From Corticibacter populi (lineage in GTDB: Bacteria; Pseudomonadota; Gammaproteobacteria; Burkholderiales; Burkholderiaceae_C), in the NCBI RefSeq assembly GCF_004217315.1, contig NZ_SGWR01000004.1, positions 206,718-270,717 on the forward strand: DNA of 64,000 nt, read 5' to 3'. Under the pieces are notes generated by a model, which had not been told where the DNA came from, did no database searches, and saw only the letters and a program-made list of their open reading frames with translations. A program made the position numbers and the translations under genes. Below, piece after piece: positions 35,257 through 45,525 of the stretch. Within the stretch, counting starts at the first letter, position 1. Every line of letters begins with the position of its first letter.

Positions 35257-36189
35257 ATGAAGTTGAGACATCTGGAAGTGTTCTGGGCGGTCATGTCAAC
35301 CGGCTCGGTCAGTGACGCCGCTCGGCTGCTGCACGTCTCTGTGCCGGCAGTGAGTCGGGTACTCGGCCATCTGGAAGTGCAGCTTGGGTTTCCCCTGTTT
35401 GATCGAATCAAGGGGCGTCTTTATCCGACCGAGGAATCAAAGCGACTTTTCAAGTCGGTCGATGACATCTACGGGCGTATACGTGATATCGACCGGCTCG
35501 CGCAAGACCTTTTGCAACGTCGTAAAGGCCTGCTCAGCATTGTTGCAAGCAATAGCATTGGCCATGAGCTAGTGCCTATCGCACTGGCAAAGCTGCGCTT
35601 GAGGTTTCCCGATTTGCACGTGCGCTTCGTACTGCTAGGGCACGAAGCGCTGCGCGACTGCATACTTGAAGGCCACGCCGATCTTGGCATATCGACGCTG
35701 CCGATGGAACACCCTCAACTCACGACGCGCCTGATAGCACGCAGTGAGTTGATGTGCATCTGTCCTTGGAGTCATCCCCTCGCGCAAGCCAGCGCCGTTA
35801 GTGCGCAGGAGCTGGCGCAGCACCTCAACATTGGTTACGTACCGAAAACACCAATGGCCCAACGCCTGGCCTCTTTTTTCGATCAGCATGGATCTGCGTT
35901 GCAGACCACCATTGAAGTCGGGACCCCCCATAGCGCCTGCGCATTGGTACAAGCCGGCGCAGGCGTAGCATTGGTAGAGCAATTCTCCCTGCAAAGCTGG
36001 CCAAGAGCTGCATTCAGGGTAATCCCTCTTGAGGGGGCAACGCCAATTCTCGCCGACTTGATTTATCTTCGCGGCGCACCGCTAAGTCGTCCCGCTGACG
36101 TGTTTGTGGAATATCTGACGGAGGTACTGGATATACGCGCCCTGATCCCCAATGCACCCAAACTTTCCATGCAGATGCTCTTGGATTGA
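35257..36189 (+). CDS. LysR-family transcription regulator
   Basis: DNA-binding regulator of 310 residues. The winged helix is at the N-terminus (LRHLEVFWAVMSTGSVSDAARLLHVSVPAVSRVLGHLE, about residues 3-40). The substrate-binding domain follows from about residue 90 (LLSIVASNSIGHELVPIAL). It is transcribed divergently from the hydantoin operon with a shared gap of 329 bp, so it is the likely local activator responding to a pathway intermediate. Its G+C content is lower than that of the flanking core genes, like the rest of the island. Confidence 0.92.
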   Translation: MKLRHLEVFWAVMSTGSVSDAARLLHVSVPAVSRVLGHLEVQLGFPLFDRIKGRLYPTEESKRLFKSVDDIYGRIRDIDRLAQDLLQRRKGLLSIVASNSIGHELVPIALAKLRLRFPDLHVRFVLLGHEALRDCILEGHADLGISTLPMEHPQLTTRLIARSELMCICPWSHPLAQASAVSAQELAQHLNIGYVPKTPMAQRLASFFDQHGSALQTTIEVGTPHSACALVQAGAGVALVEQFSLQSWPRAAFRVIPLEGATPILADLIYLRGAPLSRPADVFVEYLTEVLDIRALIPNAPKLSMQMLLD

Positions 36190-36308
36190 CTGAGTTGCGG
36201 GCCAAATCGTGCCATCAATCTTAACGACAAATATTTCTTAGCTCTGCGCCGCCTTATCTGACAGCCGACTATATACCTCGCTACCCAGCTATTGACCCTG
36301 TACCCGAC

Positions 36309-36896
36309 TCAGCACCGCCCTGAAGCAGAAACTTCTGGCTCCTCTGATATCGCCGTTGCTGTCTGCATGCAGCAACGGCGGGCGAATTCGGCAGGTGTCG
36401 CCCACCCCAGCGCAGAGTGGGGGCGACTCTCGTTGTAGTCCCTGCGCCAAACCCCGATCTTGGCCTGCGCGTCGGCCAATGACAAGAACCAATGTGCATT
36501 CAGGCACTCCTGGCGCAACCGGCCATTGAAGCTCTCCACAGCCGCGTTGTCGGTCGGCCTGCCCGGTCGGCTGAAGTCGAGCTCCACACCACGCTCATAG
36601 GCCCATCTGTCCATCGCCTTGGAGATGAATTCGCTGCCGTTGTCGGTCCTGATCGTAGCCGGCAGGCCGCGCTGCGCAGTGATGCGATTGAGCGTGCGCA
36701 CAACGTCTTCTCCCTTGAGGCTCTGCCCGACATCAATGGCCAGGCACTCGCGCGTGTACAGCTCAACAACCGTCAACATGCGCAGCTTGCGCCCGTCGAA
36801 CAGCGCGTCGGCCACGAAATCCATGCTCCAGATCTCGTTGCATCCGAAACGCTGTATCAATTCGGGCACCACCGCCCGGCGCGGCGAAGGCCTCAA
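36309..36896 (-). pseudogene. IS3-family transposase OrfB, N-terminus missing
   Basis: Integrase-fold transposase fragment of 195 residues in which the catalytic residues are kept: the first Asp in IWSMDFVADALFDG, the second in IRTDNGSEFISKAM and the Glu in ESFNGRLRQECL. The N-terminal HTH_21 segment (about 80 residues before RFGCNEIWSMDF) that intact OrfB proteins carry is absent. The remaining frame begins directly after the OrfA region. Frameshifted OrfAB production is therefore unlikely to yield an active transposase. Confidence 0.85.
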
Positions 36897-37158
36897 AGCT
36901 TTTTTCGACCATCGCCTGCAGCATCGTCTTGTCCAGGCTCAGGTTGGCCACGATCTGCTTGAGCTTGCGCTTCTCTTCTTCGAACTGGCCCAGCCGACGC
37001 AGCTCCGATGGTCCAACGCCTGCGTACTTCTTGTGCCACACATAGAAGGTTGCATCGCTGATGCCCATCTTGCGGCACACCTGCTCGACGCTGATGCCCA
37101 GTTCCGCCTGCTTGGGCGCAAAGGCCATCTGATCCTCAGTGAACATGTTCTTCCTCAT
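36763..37158 (-). pseudogene. IS3-family OrfA with replaced C-terminus
   Basis: HTH_8-type transposase subunit. The first 90 or so residues are normal (EQVCRKMGISDATFYVWHKKYAG, then SELRRLGQFEEEKRKLKQIVANLSLDKTMLQ). After KSFEAF the sequence leaves the family and reads out of frame through the OrfB coding region. This is the junction of the internal deletion. The out-of-frame overlap with OrfB extends about 130 bp. Confidence 0.8.
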
Positions 37159-37244
37159 GACATGCTCCTGGCCCGATCCGGGCCTTCAATCATGCCGGTC
37201 GTTCTGTTACCGAACGCTTCGAAATCATGGGACAGGGTCAACTC

Positions 37245-37820
37245 TCACACACTGTGAATAAAGCGGACCACCCGCTTGAGCATGTCGAAATCCAGATCTT
37301 CTTCGAGTTTGGGATTGCGCAGTGCCCTGACCGACAGGCCTGCAAGCAGTGCTGCCACGATTTCGAGGCGCGAGCGGGTCTCGCGGCTGTCATCTCCGAC
37401 AAGTTCTTGGAGCGCCGTGTGGAATTCGGCATCGTTGCGATGCACCACTGCGGCGATGGCGGGGTTGCGCGCCGCTTCGGCCAGGATTTCAATGGTTAGC
37501 GAAGCGCGCTTGAGATCTTTGTGGATGGAGACGGCGTGGCTGAGTTGGTCGATGAACAAGTCCATGACATCTTGCCCAGGGTTGGCCGCGGCAGCGCTTT
37601 GCAGCACGCTGATCTCGCTGCGGTCGCGCTCGACGATCGCGGCGACGATGTCTTCCTTGCTTTTGAAGTAGTGGTAGATGTGGCCCGAGCTCATCTCTGC
37701 CGCTTCGGAGATTCTGGCCATGCTGCTGCGATGAAATCCCCTGACGCGAAAACACTCCGCGGCAGCATCGAGGATTTGCGCCTTGCGCTTACGGGCAATT
37801 TCCGATTCTTCTTTGTTCAT
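37245..37820 (-). CDS. TetR-family regulator, divergent from RND pump
   Basis: One-component repressor of 191 residues. An N-terminal TetR helix-turn-helix is at about residues 12-58 (ILDAAAECFRVRGFHRSSMARISEAAEMSSGHIYHYFKSKEDI). The C-terminal ligand domain is slightly short and ends only three bases from the IS3-type element, so the tail may have been trimmed. It is divergent from the RND efflux operon 463 bp away and is a candidate local regulator of it. The second TetR gene at 44.2 kb is the other candidate. Confidence 0.87.
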   Translation of the reverse strand: MNKEESEIARKRKAQILDAAAECFRVRGFHRSSMARISEAAEMSSGHIYHYFKSKEDIVAAIVERDRSEISVLQSAAAANPGQDVMDLFIDQLSHAVSIHKDLKRASLTIEILAEAARNPAIAAVVHRNDAEFHTALQELVGDDSRETRSRLEIVAALLAGLSVRALRNPKLEEDLDFDMLKRVVRFIHSV

Positions 37821-38283
37821 GGGTGTAGATCCTGAGGGCCTGCTGCGGAGTGCGCCTGCCGACCGCGTTTGCCGCGTACCAAAGTCTTGTCTTAGGTATG
37901 GGTTGCGTGGACCGGACCGAACAGCCGGGCTTGCGGGGCAGAACCCAAAACTTTACCTGACTGCCCTACCCGCGTGACGCACTCAGACAATGTGTCGTGT
38001 GGCCGACACAGGCGGCAGCGGGGAATCATACTCAAGGATATCCCTCGACGGAGATTGGTTAGTCGCGCGGCTTTTCCTGCGGCGGCGCAAGGCAACGGAC
38101 TCGTCATTGAGTTGGGTCGGTCAATCAACCTATATAATCTCGCGTGGCTTGCTCAAGCTTCGCAAGCTTCTTGCTTGGAAATAGTTTGGTCAACCAACAA
38201 CTCTAAGTCTGGCCAATGGGTGGCAAGACCCTCGCAACGATTGCGCCGGTAACCGCGCAACCCGAAAGATCAAGGAATTTCCC
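37821..38283. promoter_or_regulatory. Regulatory gap between TetR gene and RND operon
   Basis: 463 bp without a supportable gene. A TATAAT at 38133-38138 has TTGGGT (38112) or TTGAGT (38108) as possible -35 boxes, both with imperfect spacing. Downstream of it lie AAGCTT-CGC-AAGCTT (38155-38169 region) and an inverted repeat TTGGT-CA-ACCAA at 38186-38197, a possible TetR operator. GGTCAATCAACC at 38119-38130 is a partial second copy. The left half (37821-38080) shows nothing clear. Confidence 0.5.
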
Positions 38284-39459
38284 GTGAAAGAGTCCAAACC
38301 TCCATTGCGCTGCAAAGGGTTGGCGTGCTTGTTCGGCACGCTGCTGTTGTTGACCGCGTGCAGCGGCGAGCGTGCCGAGAGTTCTGCCCCGCCGCAGGCG
38401 CCCCCTCCAGAGGTCGGGGTCATGACGCTGCATACTCAGCCGGTCACTCTCTCGACAGAGTTGCCTGGTCGCACTGCAGCCTATCTGATTGCGGAGGTGC
38501 GCCCTCAGGTCGGCGGCATCCTGCGTGAGCGCTTGTTCGAGGAAGGTTCGGACGTGAAAGCGGGACAGGTGCTCTACCAGATCGACCCGACGTCGTATCG
38601 CGCCACGCTGGCACGGGCCGAGGCCAGCCTGGAATCGGCCAAACTGCTGGCCGACCGTTACGACCGCCTGATTCAGAACCGAGCCATCAGCCAGCAGGAG
38701 CGCGACGATGCCCGCTCGCAGTACCTGCAGGCCAAGGCGACGGCGGATACGGCGCGCATCGACGTGGGCTACACCCGCATCACCGCCCCAATCTCCGGGC
38801 GTATCGGGCGCTCATCCGTCACGCAAGGTGCGTTGGTGACGGCCAATCAGGCCGAGGCACTGGCCACCATCCAGCAGTTGGATCCGATCTACGTGGACAT
38901 CGTCCAGCCTTCCGGCGCCATGCTGCAGTTGCGCGAAGACCTCGCCAGCGGGCGCCTGCAAGCCGCCGGCGATGGCAGGGCGCCCGTGCAATTGGAACTG
39001 GAAAACGGCCGCAGCTACGCGCATCCAGGCACGTTGCAGTTCTCCGAAGTCAGCGTGGATCCCGGTACCGGCTCGGTGACTTTGAGAGCCGTGTTCCCCA
39101 ATCCGGATGGCGTGTTGTTGCCGGGCATGTTCGTGCGTGCCAAGTTGCAGGAAGGTGTGCGCGAGCAGGGCTTGCTGGTGCCGCAGCGCGCCGTCTCGCG
39201 CGACAACCGCGGTCAGCCCTCGGTGTTCGTCGTCAACGCGCAGGGGCAAGTGTCGCAGCGGCCCATTCAGACCGAGCGCACCGTGGGCGGCGACTGGTTG
39301 GTCAGCGATGGATTGCAGGCCGGTGAGCAAGTCATCGTCGATGGCATCCAGCGCGTGCGCGATGGCGCGCAGGTCAAGGCCGTGCCGGTGCAAGCTGCAC
39401 CGGCGCCCGCTGCTGGTGCAGCACCGGCCGCTCCAGCAGCGCCTGAAGCCAACCAGTAA
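38284..39459 (+). CDS. RND efflux periplasmic adaptor (AcrA/MexA-like lipoprotein)
   Basis: Membrane-fusion lipoprotein linking the inner-membrane pump and outer-membrane channel, 391 residues. The start is GTG at 38284 with AAGGAA upstream. The lipobox LLTAC gives lipidated Cys26. The order of segments is the usual one: beta-barrel/lipoyl start ([19 protein letters not shown]), alpha-hairpin (about 105-165), lipoyl return ([12 protein letters not shown]), then beta-barrel with PGMFVRAKL. The C-terminus is Ala/Pro-rich. The pump gene follows after 11 bp. Confidence 0.94.
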   Translation: MKESKPPLRCKGLACLFGTLLLLTACSGERAESSAPPQAPPPEVGVMTLHTQPVTLSTELPGRTAAYLIAEVRPQVGGILRERLFEEGSDVKAGQVLYQIDPTSYRATLARAEASLESAKLLADRYDRLIQNRAISQQERDDARSQYLQAKATADTARIDVGYTRITAPISGRIGRSSVTQGALVTANQAEALATIQQLDPIYVDIVQPSGAMLQLREDLASGRLQAAGDGRAPVQLELENGRSYAHPGTLQFSEVSVDPGTGSVTLRAVFPNPDGVLLPGMFVRAKLQEGVREQGLLVPQRAVSRDNRGQPSVFVVNAQGQVSQRPIQTERTVGGDWLVSDGLQAGEQVIVDGIQRVRDGAQVKAVPVQAAPAPAAGAAPAAPAAPEANQ

Positions 39460-39470
39460 GAGGTCAGGTC

Positions 39471-42400
39471 ATGGCACGCTTTTTCATTGACAGACCGATT
39501 TTTGCCTGGGTCATCGCGATTGTGCTGATGCTGGCCGGTGCGCTGGCGATTCGCTCGCTGCCCGTCAACCAGTATCCCAACATCGCGCCACCGGCCATCC
39601 AGATTTCCGGCTCCTACCCCGGAGCCTCCGCGCAGACGGTGCAGGATACGGTGGTGCAGGTGATCGAGCAGCAGCTCAATGGCCTGGATGGTCTGCGCTA
39701 CGTCAGCTCGGCCAGCAACGCCGATGGCAGCTTTTCCATCACGGTGACCTTCAACCAGGGCACCGACCCCGACATTGCCCAGGTGCAGACGCAGAACAAG
39801 CTCTCGCTGGCCGAGCCGCTGCTGCCTGCCGAAGTGCAGTCACAAGGCATCCGGGTCGTGAAGTACCAGATCAACTTCCTGCTGGTGCTCGGTTTGATTT
39901 CCACCGACGGCAGCATGACGGCGCCGCAATTGGGCGACTACATCGTCTCGAACCTGCAGGACACGCTCTCGCGCACCGAAGGCGTGGGCGACTTCATGGT
40001 GCTGGGCTCGCAGAACGCCATGCGCATCTGGCTCGATCCCTCCAAATTGACCAGCTACAGCCTGACCCCGCTGGACGTGAGCACTGCCATCCAGCAACAG
40101 AACGTGCAGGTTTCCGCTGGCCAGTTGGGCGGCCTGCCGACGCGCCAGGGCGTGCAGCTCAACGCCACGGTGCTGGGCAAGACGCGCTTTGAAACGCCGG
40201 AGCAGTTCGCCAACATTCTGCTCAAGGTCAACAGCGATGGCTCGCAGGTGCGCCTGCGCGACGTGGCCACGGTGGAGATTGGCGCCGAGAGTTTCTCGAT
40301 TACCTCCAAGTTCAACAACCAGCCCTCGGCTGGTATTGCGATTCGCCTGGCGACCGGTGCCAACGCCTTGCAAACCATCGCCAACATCCGCGCCGAGCTG
40401 GACCAGCTTGAGCAGAGCTTCCCGCCCAACATGGAGGTCGTGTACCCCTATGACACCGGGCCGGTCATCAGCGAATCCATCTCCGGTGTGGTGAGTACGC
40501 TGATTGAAGCCATCGTGCTGGTGTTCTTCGTGATGTTCCTGTTCCTGCAGAACTTCCGCGCCACGCTGATCCCGACGATGGCGGTGCCGGTGGTGCTGCT
40601 GGGCACGTTCGCGGTGATGTCGGCCTTGGGCTTCACCATCAACATCCTGACCATGTTCGGGCTGGTGCTGGCCATCGGCCTGCTGGTGGACGATGCCATC
40701 GTGGTGGTCGAGAACGTCGAGCGGCTGATGGCCGAAGAAGGCCTCTCGCCCAAGGAGGCGACCTACAAATCCATGGAGCAGATCACCGGTGCGCTGGTCG
40801 GCATCGGGCTGGTGATCTCGGCCGTGTTCGTGCCGATGGCGTTCTTCGGCGGCTCCACAGGCGTGATTTACCGGCAGTTCTCCATCACCATCGTCACGGC
40901 GATGTCGCTGTCGGTGCTGGTAGCCATCATCTTCACGCCGGCGCTGTGCGCGACGATTCTCAAGCCCGTCAAGCACGACCACCACGAAAAACGCGGCTTC
41001 TTCGGCTGGTTCAACCGGTGGTTCGACCGCAATGCCGACCGCTATCAGGGCGGGGTGGCACGCCTGGTCGGGGCACGCAAGCGCGGCATGGTGGCGTTTT
41101 TGATCATCGTTGCCGGGCTGGCCTGGCTGTTTCCGCAACTGCCATCGTCTTTCCTGCCGGATGAGGACCAGGGCACGATGCTGGTGCAGGTGCAAATGCC
41201 GCCCAACACTCCGGCGGAGCGCACGCAGGCGGTGCTCGATGAAGTCTCCAGCTATCTGGTCAACGAGCAGTCCGATGCGGTGGCTTCCGTCATGGTGGTC
41301 AACGGTTTCAACTTTGCCGGGCGCAGCCAGGGCTCGGGCATGGCCTTCGTCAGCCTGAAACCGTGGGCGGATCGCAGCAAGAGCGTGTTCGAGCTGGCGG
41401 GTCAATCCATGGGGCGCTTCTCGCAGATCAAGGAAGGCACGGTGATTGCCATCGTGCCGCCTTCGGTGTCGGAGCTGGGCAATGCCACCGGCTTCAACCT
41501 GTTTCTGGAAAACCGTGGCGGCCTCTCGCATGAGGAGTTGATGGCGGCGCGCAACCAGTTTCTGGGCATGGCGGCGCAGCATCCGGCGCTGACCGGCGTG
41601 CGGCCCAACGGCATGAACGACGAGCCGCAGTTCCAGGTGCTGATCGACGACGAGCGGGTGCGCACGCTGGGCCTGAGCCTGGCGGACGTCAACAGCACGA
41701 TGTCGGCGGCCTGGGGTTCTTCGTACGTGAACGACTTCATCGACCGCGGCCGCGTCAAGAAGGTCTACATCCAGGGCGAGGCCGATGCGCGCATCGCGCC
41801 GGAGGACTTTGGCAAATGGTATGTGCGCAACGACCAGGGCCAGATGGTGTCCTTCGATGCCTTCGCCAGCAGTGAGTGGACGTACGGCTCGCCCAAGCTG
41901 GAGCGCTACAACGGCGTGGCGGCGGTGGAGCTGCTGGGCCAACCCGCGCCAGGTTACAGCTCGGGCGAGGCGATGGCCGCCGTCGAGGAGATCGCGGCGC
42001 AACTGCCGCCCGGCCTGACCGTGGCGTGGACCGGCCTGTCTTACGAGGAGCGCCAATCCGGCTCGCAAGCGCCGGCGCTGTATGCCTTGTCGCTGCTGAT
42101 CGTGTTCCTGTGCTTGGCCGCGTTGTATGAGAGCTGGTCGATTCCCTTCTCCGTCATGCTGGTCGTGCCGCTGGGGGTGATCGGCACTGTGCTGGCCACC
42201 ATGATGCGCGGGCTGGAGAACGACGTGTTCTTCCAGGTCGGCTTGCTGACGACTGTCGGCTTGTCGGCCAAGAACGCCATTCTGATCGTCGAGTTTGCGC
42301 GCGATCTGTATGAGAAACAGGGCAAAACGGTGATCGAGGCCGCCGTGGATGCCGCGCGCCTGCGCCTGCGGCCCATCATCATGACCTCGCTGGCCTTCAC

Positions 42401-42641
42401 CGCCGGGGTGATTCCGCTGGCCATTGCCAGTGGCGCGAGCTCGGGGGCCAAGCACGCCATCGGCACTGGCGTGATCGGCGGCATGGTCTCGGCCACGGTG
42501 CTGGCCATCTTCTTCGTGCCGCTGTTCTTCGTGGTGGTTGTACGCCTGTTTGATCGCAAGGCCCGCGCCACGCCCGATCAGCCAGGCCCAGGCACTGCGT
42601 CGGCAAACCCATCTGCCCAGCCTGTTGGAGGTCAAGCATGA
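39471..42641 (+). CDS. RND multidrug efflux pump (AcrB/MexB-like, HAE1)
   Basis: Inner-membrane proton/drug antiporter, 1056 residues, normal for HAE1 pumps. The N-terminus [17 protein letters not shown] and the proton-relay pair Asp407-Asp408 ([15 protein letters not shown]) match AcrB numbering exactly. The large periplasmic loops, the second-half [14 protein letters not shown] helix and a Pro/Ala-rich cytoplasmic tail are present. It is the middle gene of an adaptor-pump-channel operon; the outer-membrane gene overlaps its stop as ATGA. Substrates cannot be told from sequence. Confidence 0.96.
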   Translation: MARFFIDRPIFAWVIAIVLMLAGALAIRSLPVNQYPNIAPPAIQISGSYPGASAQTVQDTVVQVIEQQLNGLDGLRYVSSASNADGSFSITVTFNQGTDPDIAQVQTQNKLSLAEPLLPAEVQSQGIRVVKYQINFLLVLGLISTDGSMTAPQLGDYIVSNLQDTLSRTEGVGDFMVLGSQNAMRIWLDPSKLTSYSLTPLDVSTAIQQQNVQVSAGQLGGLPTRQGVQLNATVLGKTRFETPEQFANILLKVNSDGSQVRLRDVATVEIGAESFSITSKFNNQPSAGIAIRLATGANALQTIANIRAELDQLEQSFPPNMEVVYPYDTGPVISESISGVVSTLIEAIVLVFFVMFLFLQNFRATLIPTMAVPVVLLGTFAVMSALGFTINILTMFGLVLAIGLLVDDAIVVVENVERLMAEEGLSPKEATYKSMEQITGALVGIGLVISAVFVPMAFFGGSTGVIYRQFSITIVTAMSLSVLVAIIFTPALCATILKPVKHDHHEKRGFFGWFNRWFDRNADRYQGGVARLVGARKRGMVAFLIIVAGLAWLFPQLPSSFLPDEDQGTMLVQVQMPPNTPAERTQAVLDEVSSYLVNEQSDAVASVMVVNGFNFAGRSQGSGMAFVSLKPWADRSKSVFELAGQSMGRFSQIKEGTVIAIVPPSVSELGNATGFNLFLENRGGLSHEELMAARNQFLGMAAQHPALTGVRPNGMNDEPQFQVLIDDERVRTLGLSLADVNSTMSAAWGSSYVNDFIDRGRVKKVYIQGEADARIAPEDFGKWYVRNDQGQMVSFDAFASSEWTYGSPKLERYNGVAAVELLGQPAPGYSSGEAMAAVEEIAAQLPPGLTVAWTGLSYEERQSGSQAPALYALSLLIVFLCLAALYESWSIPFSVMLVVPLGVIGTVLATMMRGLENDVFFQVGLLTTVGLSAKNAILIVEFARDLYEKQGKTVIEAAVDAARLRLRPIIMTSLAFTAGVIPLAIASGASSGAKHAIGTGVIGGMVSATVLAIFFVPLFFVVVVRLFDRKARATPDQPGPGTASANPSAQPVGGQA

Positions 42642-44185
42642 ACCATCTGAATTTTCGCCCGAGCGTGATCGGGCGCCACGTTGCGGCTGCGCTGGGCGCA
42701 CTGGTGTTGGCCGGTTGCAGCTCGCTCGCGCCGCAGTATGAACGTTCTACCGAGTCGGTCACCGCGCCGCAATGGCCGGTCAGTGCCAACCAGCCCGCAG
42801 CAGCGGATGGTGCCGTGCCTGCCGCACAGTTGCCGTGGCGTGATTTCTACACCGAGCCGCGTCTGCAGCAGGTGATTGCCACGGCGTTGGCGCACAACCG
42901 CGATCTGCGGCTGGCCGCGCTCAACATCGAGCGCGCCCGTGCGCAGTACCGCATCCAGCGCGCCGGTTTGCTGCCAGAGGTGGGTGCCTCGGGCGGGCAG
43001 AGCGCGCAACGTGTGCCGGCCTCCGTGTCTGGCACTGGCGACAGCATGATCAGCCGCTCCTACAGTGCGCAGGTCGGCATCAGTTCGTATGAAATCGACG
43101 TGTTTGGCCGCATCCGCGATTTGCAGGAGCAGGCCTTGCAAACCTATCTGGCGAGCGAGGAAACCCGCCGCGCCACGCAGATCAGTTTGATCGGCGAGGT
43201 CGCCGGGGCTTACCTGACGCTGGCTGCCGATCTGGATTTGCAGCGTGTCGCGCAGCAAACCCTGGCCAGCCGCCAGGACTCTTACGAATTGCAAACCGAA
43301 CGCGCCGAGGTCGGCACCGCCTCCGAGCTGGAAATGCGCCAGGCCGAAGGTGAGCTGGAGGATGCCCGCGCGCAGGTGCTCACGATCGAACAGCAACTCT
43401 TGCTGGATCGCAATGCACTGGAGTTGCTCACCGGCAGCCCGCTGCCAGACGCCTTGCTGCCCGAACCCGGCAGTTTGCTGCGCTTGCTGCCGGTGCAAAA
43501 CATTCCGGTCGGCTTGCCCGCCGATCTGCTGCAAAACCGCCCGGACATCCGCGCCGCCGAGCGCACGCTGGTAGGCGCCCACGCCAACATTGGCGCGGCG
43601 CGGGCGGCATTCTTCCCCAGCATCAGCCTGACCGGCACGCTCGGGCGCGCCAGCGGTGACCTGGAAGGGTTGTTCGGCAGCGGCGGCGGCCTGGGTTGGA
43701 CCTTCGTGCCGCAGATCAACCTGCCCATCTTCACTGGCGGGCGCCTGCAGGCGCAACTGGATACCGCCGAGGTGGATCGGGAAATCGCCCTAACGCAGTA
43801 CGAAAAGTCCATTCAGGTGGCTTTCCGTGAAGTGGCCGATGTGCTGGCGCAGCGCAGCGTGGTCGACCGCCAGTTGGCGACGCAGCAGCGCCGGGTGGAC
43901 GCGACCAGCGCCACCTCGGAGCTGGTCGACTTGCGCTACGAAGGCGGTGTTTCCAGCTACCTCGAAGTGCTCGATGCGCAGCGCAACCTGTTTGCCGCCC
44001 AGCAAGCCCAGATTCAGGCCGAACTGGCGCAGCAGGCCAGCCTAGTCACGCTCTACAAGGTCTTGGGCGGCGGCTGGTCGGTGCAGGACCAGCAAAGCGC
44101 CGATGCGGCGGCCCAGGCCCGTGCCGATGTCCGCGCCGCCAGCGCCAGCGTGCTCGACGCCCGGCAACTGTGGCAGCGTCAGTGA
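42638..44185 (+). CDS. RND outer membrane efflux lipoprotein (OprM/NodT-like)
   Basis: Outer-membrane channel of the tripartite pump, 515 residues. The lipobox VLAGC gives lipidated Cys27. Two OEP repeats are visible, starting near [29 protein letters not shown] and [32 protein letters not shown]. The NodT-type ending [10 protein letters not shown] is seen as [10 protein letters not shown], followed by a longer Ala-rich tail of about 40 residues. It overlaps the pump gene by four bases and a TetR gene follows at once. Confidence 0.94.
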   Translation: MNHLNFRPSVIGRHVAAALGALVLAGCSSLAPQYERSTESVTAPQWPVSANQPAAADGAVPAAQLPWRDFYTEPRLQQVIATALAHNRDLRLAALNIERARAQYRIQRAGLLPEVGASGGQSAQRVPASVSGTGDSMISRSYSAQVGISSYEIDVFGRIRDLQEQALQTYLASEETRRATQISLIGEVAGAYLTLAADLDLQRVAQQTLASRQDSYELQTERAEVGTASELEMRQAEGELEDARAQVLTIEQQLLLDRNALELLTGSPLPDALLPEPGSLLRLLPVQNIPVGLPADLLQNRPDIRAAERTLVGAHANIGAARAAFFPSISLTGTLGRASGDLEGLFGSGGGLGWTFVPQINLPIFTGGRLQAQLDTAEVDREIALTQYEKSIQVAFREVADVLAQRSVVDRQLATQQRRVDATSATSELVDLRYEGGVSSYLEVLDAQRNLFAAQQAQIQAELAQQASLVTLYKVLGGGWSVQDQQSADAAAQARADVRAASASVLDARQLWQRQ

Positions 44186-44186
44186 T

Positions 44187-44873
44187 ATGGTTCGACGCAC
44201 CCGGCGTGAATCGATGGCCACGAGGGAGGGCATTCTGAATGCCGCCGAGTGGAGCTTTCGCACGCATGGTGTCAGCGCCACCACGATGGCGGCCATTGCC
44301 GCACGCGCAGGTTGTACGCGGGGAGCCGTATATTGGCATTTCCCCGACCAGCAGGCGTTGCTGCAGGCCGTTATCGCCCGTGGCCTGCCGTTGCTCAGCC
44401 CCCGGCTGACAGAGGAACTGGCGACGCGTCAGCGCGATTGGTTGGGTGTGCTGCAGGCAACGTTGCGGCGCTTTCTCGACGACGTCGAGGCCGACCCGCA
44501 CGCGTTGAGCGTGCTGGAAATCGTCCTGCATCGCTGCGAATTCACCGGCTCGCTCGGCCAGGCGTGCCTGACCGTCTGCGCACAGGAAGAAGCGCAGGTG
44601 TTACAGGCGTTCGAGCAGTTTTTCGACCAGGCGCAGCGCCAGGGCGAGTTGCGACCGGAACGTTCGCCCGCCACCTGTGCCAGCCTATTGCTGCTGATGG
44701 TGCTCGGCATCTGGAAAGCGCGTTTTCTGCACAATCCGCTACGGCCTTTCACACCAGACGCGCACGGTGCCTTGCAGATGGTGTTCGAGGTCTGGCGCGG
44801 CGCTGCTGCTGCCGCGCCAGAGGCCGGTGGACCTCGGCGCTGCGAACTCTATGCTCCACCCCGGCGACGCTGA
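44187..44873 (+). CDS. TetR/AcrR-family efflux repressor
   Basis: One-component repressor of 228 residues resembling AcrR/TtgR. The start ATG at 44187 is one base after the outer-membrane channel stop, so it is probably in the same transcript. The helix-turn-helix reads ILNAAEWSFRTHGVSATTMAAIAARAGCTRGAVYWHFPDQQALLQAV, about residues 16-62. The C-terminal domain contains LGVLQATLRRFLDDVEADPHALSVLEIVLHRCEF, the pattern of the MexR/AcrR/TtgR type ligand domain. It probably represses the operon by binding the promoter upstream of 38284. Confidence 0.9.
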   Translation: MVRRTRRESMATREGILNAAEWSFRTHGVSATTMAAIAARAGCTRGAVYWHFPDQQALLQAVIARGLPLLSPRLTEELATRQRDWLGVLQATLRRFLDDVEADPHALSVLEIVLHRCEFTGSLGQACLTVCAQEEAQVLQAFEQFFDQAQRQGELRPERSPATCASLLLLMVLGIWKARFLHNPLRPFTPDAHGALQMVFEVWRGAAAAAPEAGGPRRCELYAPPRRR

Positions 44874-44996
44874 AACTGGTCTACCGTCGCCCGGCCTGCC
44901 ATTGCAGGCGGGAGCGGCCCGCGTGCAGTTAGTCGTCCGGAGCCATGGCTGCCGGCATGGGGGCCCTTTTCGGAGATCATTCCGCCTGTCTTCTCT

Positions 44997-45469
44997 GCCT
45001 GTCTTTTCTGTGCGATTGCCCGGGTTTCCTGATCGGACCGGACATGGAGCAAAAGCGCATGATTTCGCAAGCCACTCGCCTGATCAACACCGTGTACGGC
45101 GCCACTGTTCCCAAGATCACGGTGGTGCTGCGTAAGGCCATTGGCCTGGCCTACCTGGCCATGGGGGGCGGCAGGATGGGGGCGAGCAGCCTGCTGGCAT
45201 GGCCGACCGCCCGCTTCGACGTGATGGGGCCGGACGTGGCGGTGGAGTTGATGCACGGGCGGGAGATCGCGGCAGCCTCCAACCCGGTGGAAAAGCGCAA
45301 ACAGATCCACTAACGGGTGCGGGACGCCTCGAGTGCCTGGCGGGCCGCAGAGCTCGGCCTGATCGATGATGTCATCGATCCTACGGATACGCGGCGCCTG
45401 ATTGTGACGCTTCTGGAACGGCAGGGACAACCGCTGCGCCCGGCATTCAAGCACCGCATCGACCCGTGA
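44997..45469 (+). pseudogene. Acyl-CoA carboxylase carboxyltransferase fragment
   Basis: Remnant of the C-terminal third of a biotin-dependent carboxyltransferase (propionyl/acetyl-CoA type). Homology begins near SFLCDCPGFLIGPDMEQKRM and runs through ITVVLRKAIGLAYLAMGGG, ARFDVMGPDVAVELMHGREIAAASNP. A TAA stop at 45311-45313 interrupts it. The same frame then continues with DASSAWRAAELGLIDDVIDP and ends at a TGA at 45467. About 350 N-terminal residues are missing. It is distinct in sequence from the intact carboxylase at 57-60 kb. The region 44874-44996 shows nothing else. Confidence 0.85.
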
Positions 45470-45525
45470 CGCGCGTCTTTGGGCACAATGGCTGCGTCTT
45501 TGTACATTTGTGATGGAGCCGACCG

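Larger units (their letters stand above)
36292..37241 (-). mobile_element. IS3-family insertion sequence, internally deleted
   Basis: About 950 bp bounded by terminal repeats TTGACCCTGT (36292-36301) and ACAGGGTCAA (37232-37241). It holds the OrfA and OrfB frames of an IS3-type element. Intact relatives are about 1.2-1.3 kb; here the N-terminal part of OrfB is missing, so the copy is probably inactive. No matching target duplication is seen at the ends, which suggests rearrangement. It marks the right edge of the lower-G+C region. Confidence 0.85.

Noticed and set aside
34964-35260. 98-codon open frame with a hydrophobic start, before the LysR gene
   Set aside because: It crosses a divergent promoter region and a repeat end, overlaps the LysR start, and has no recognisable domain.
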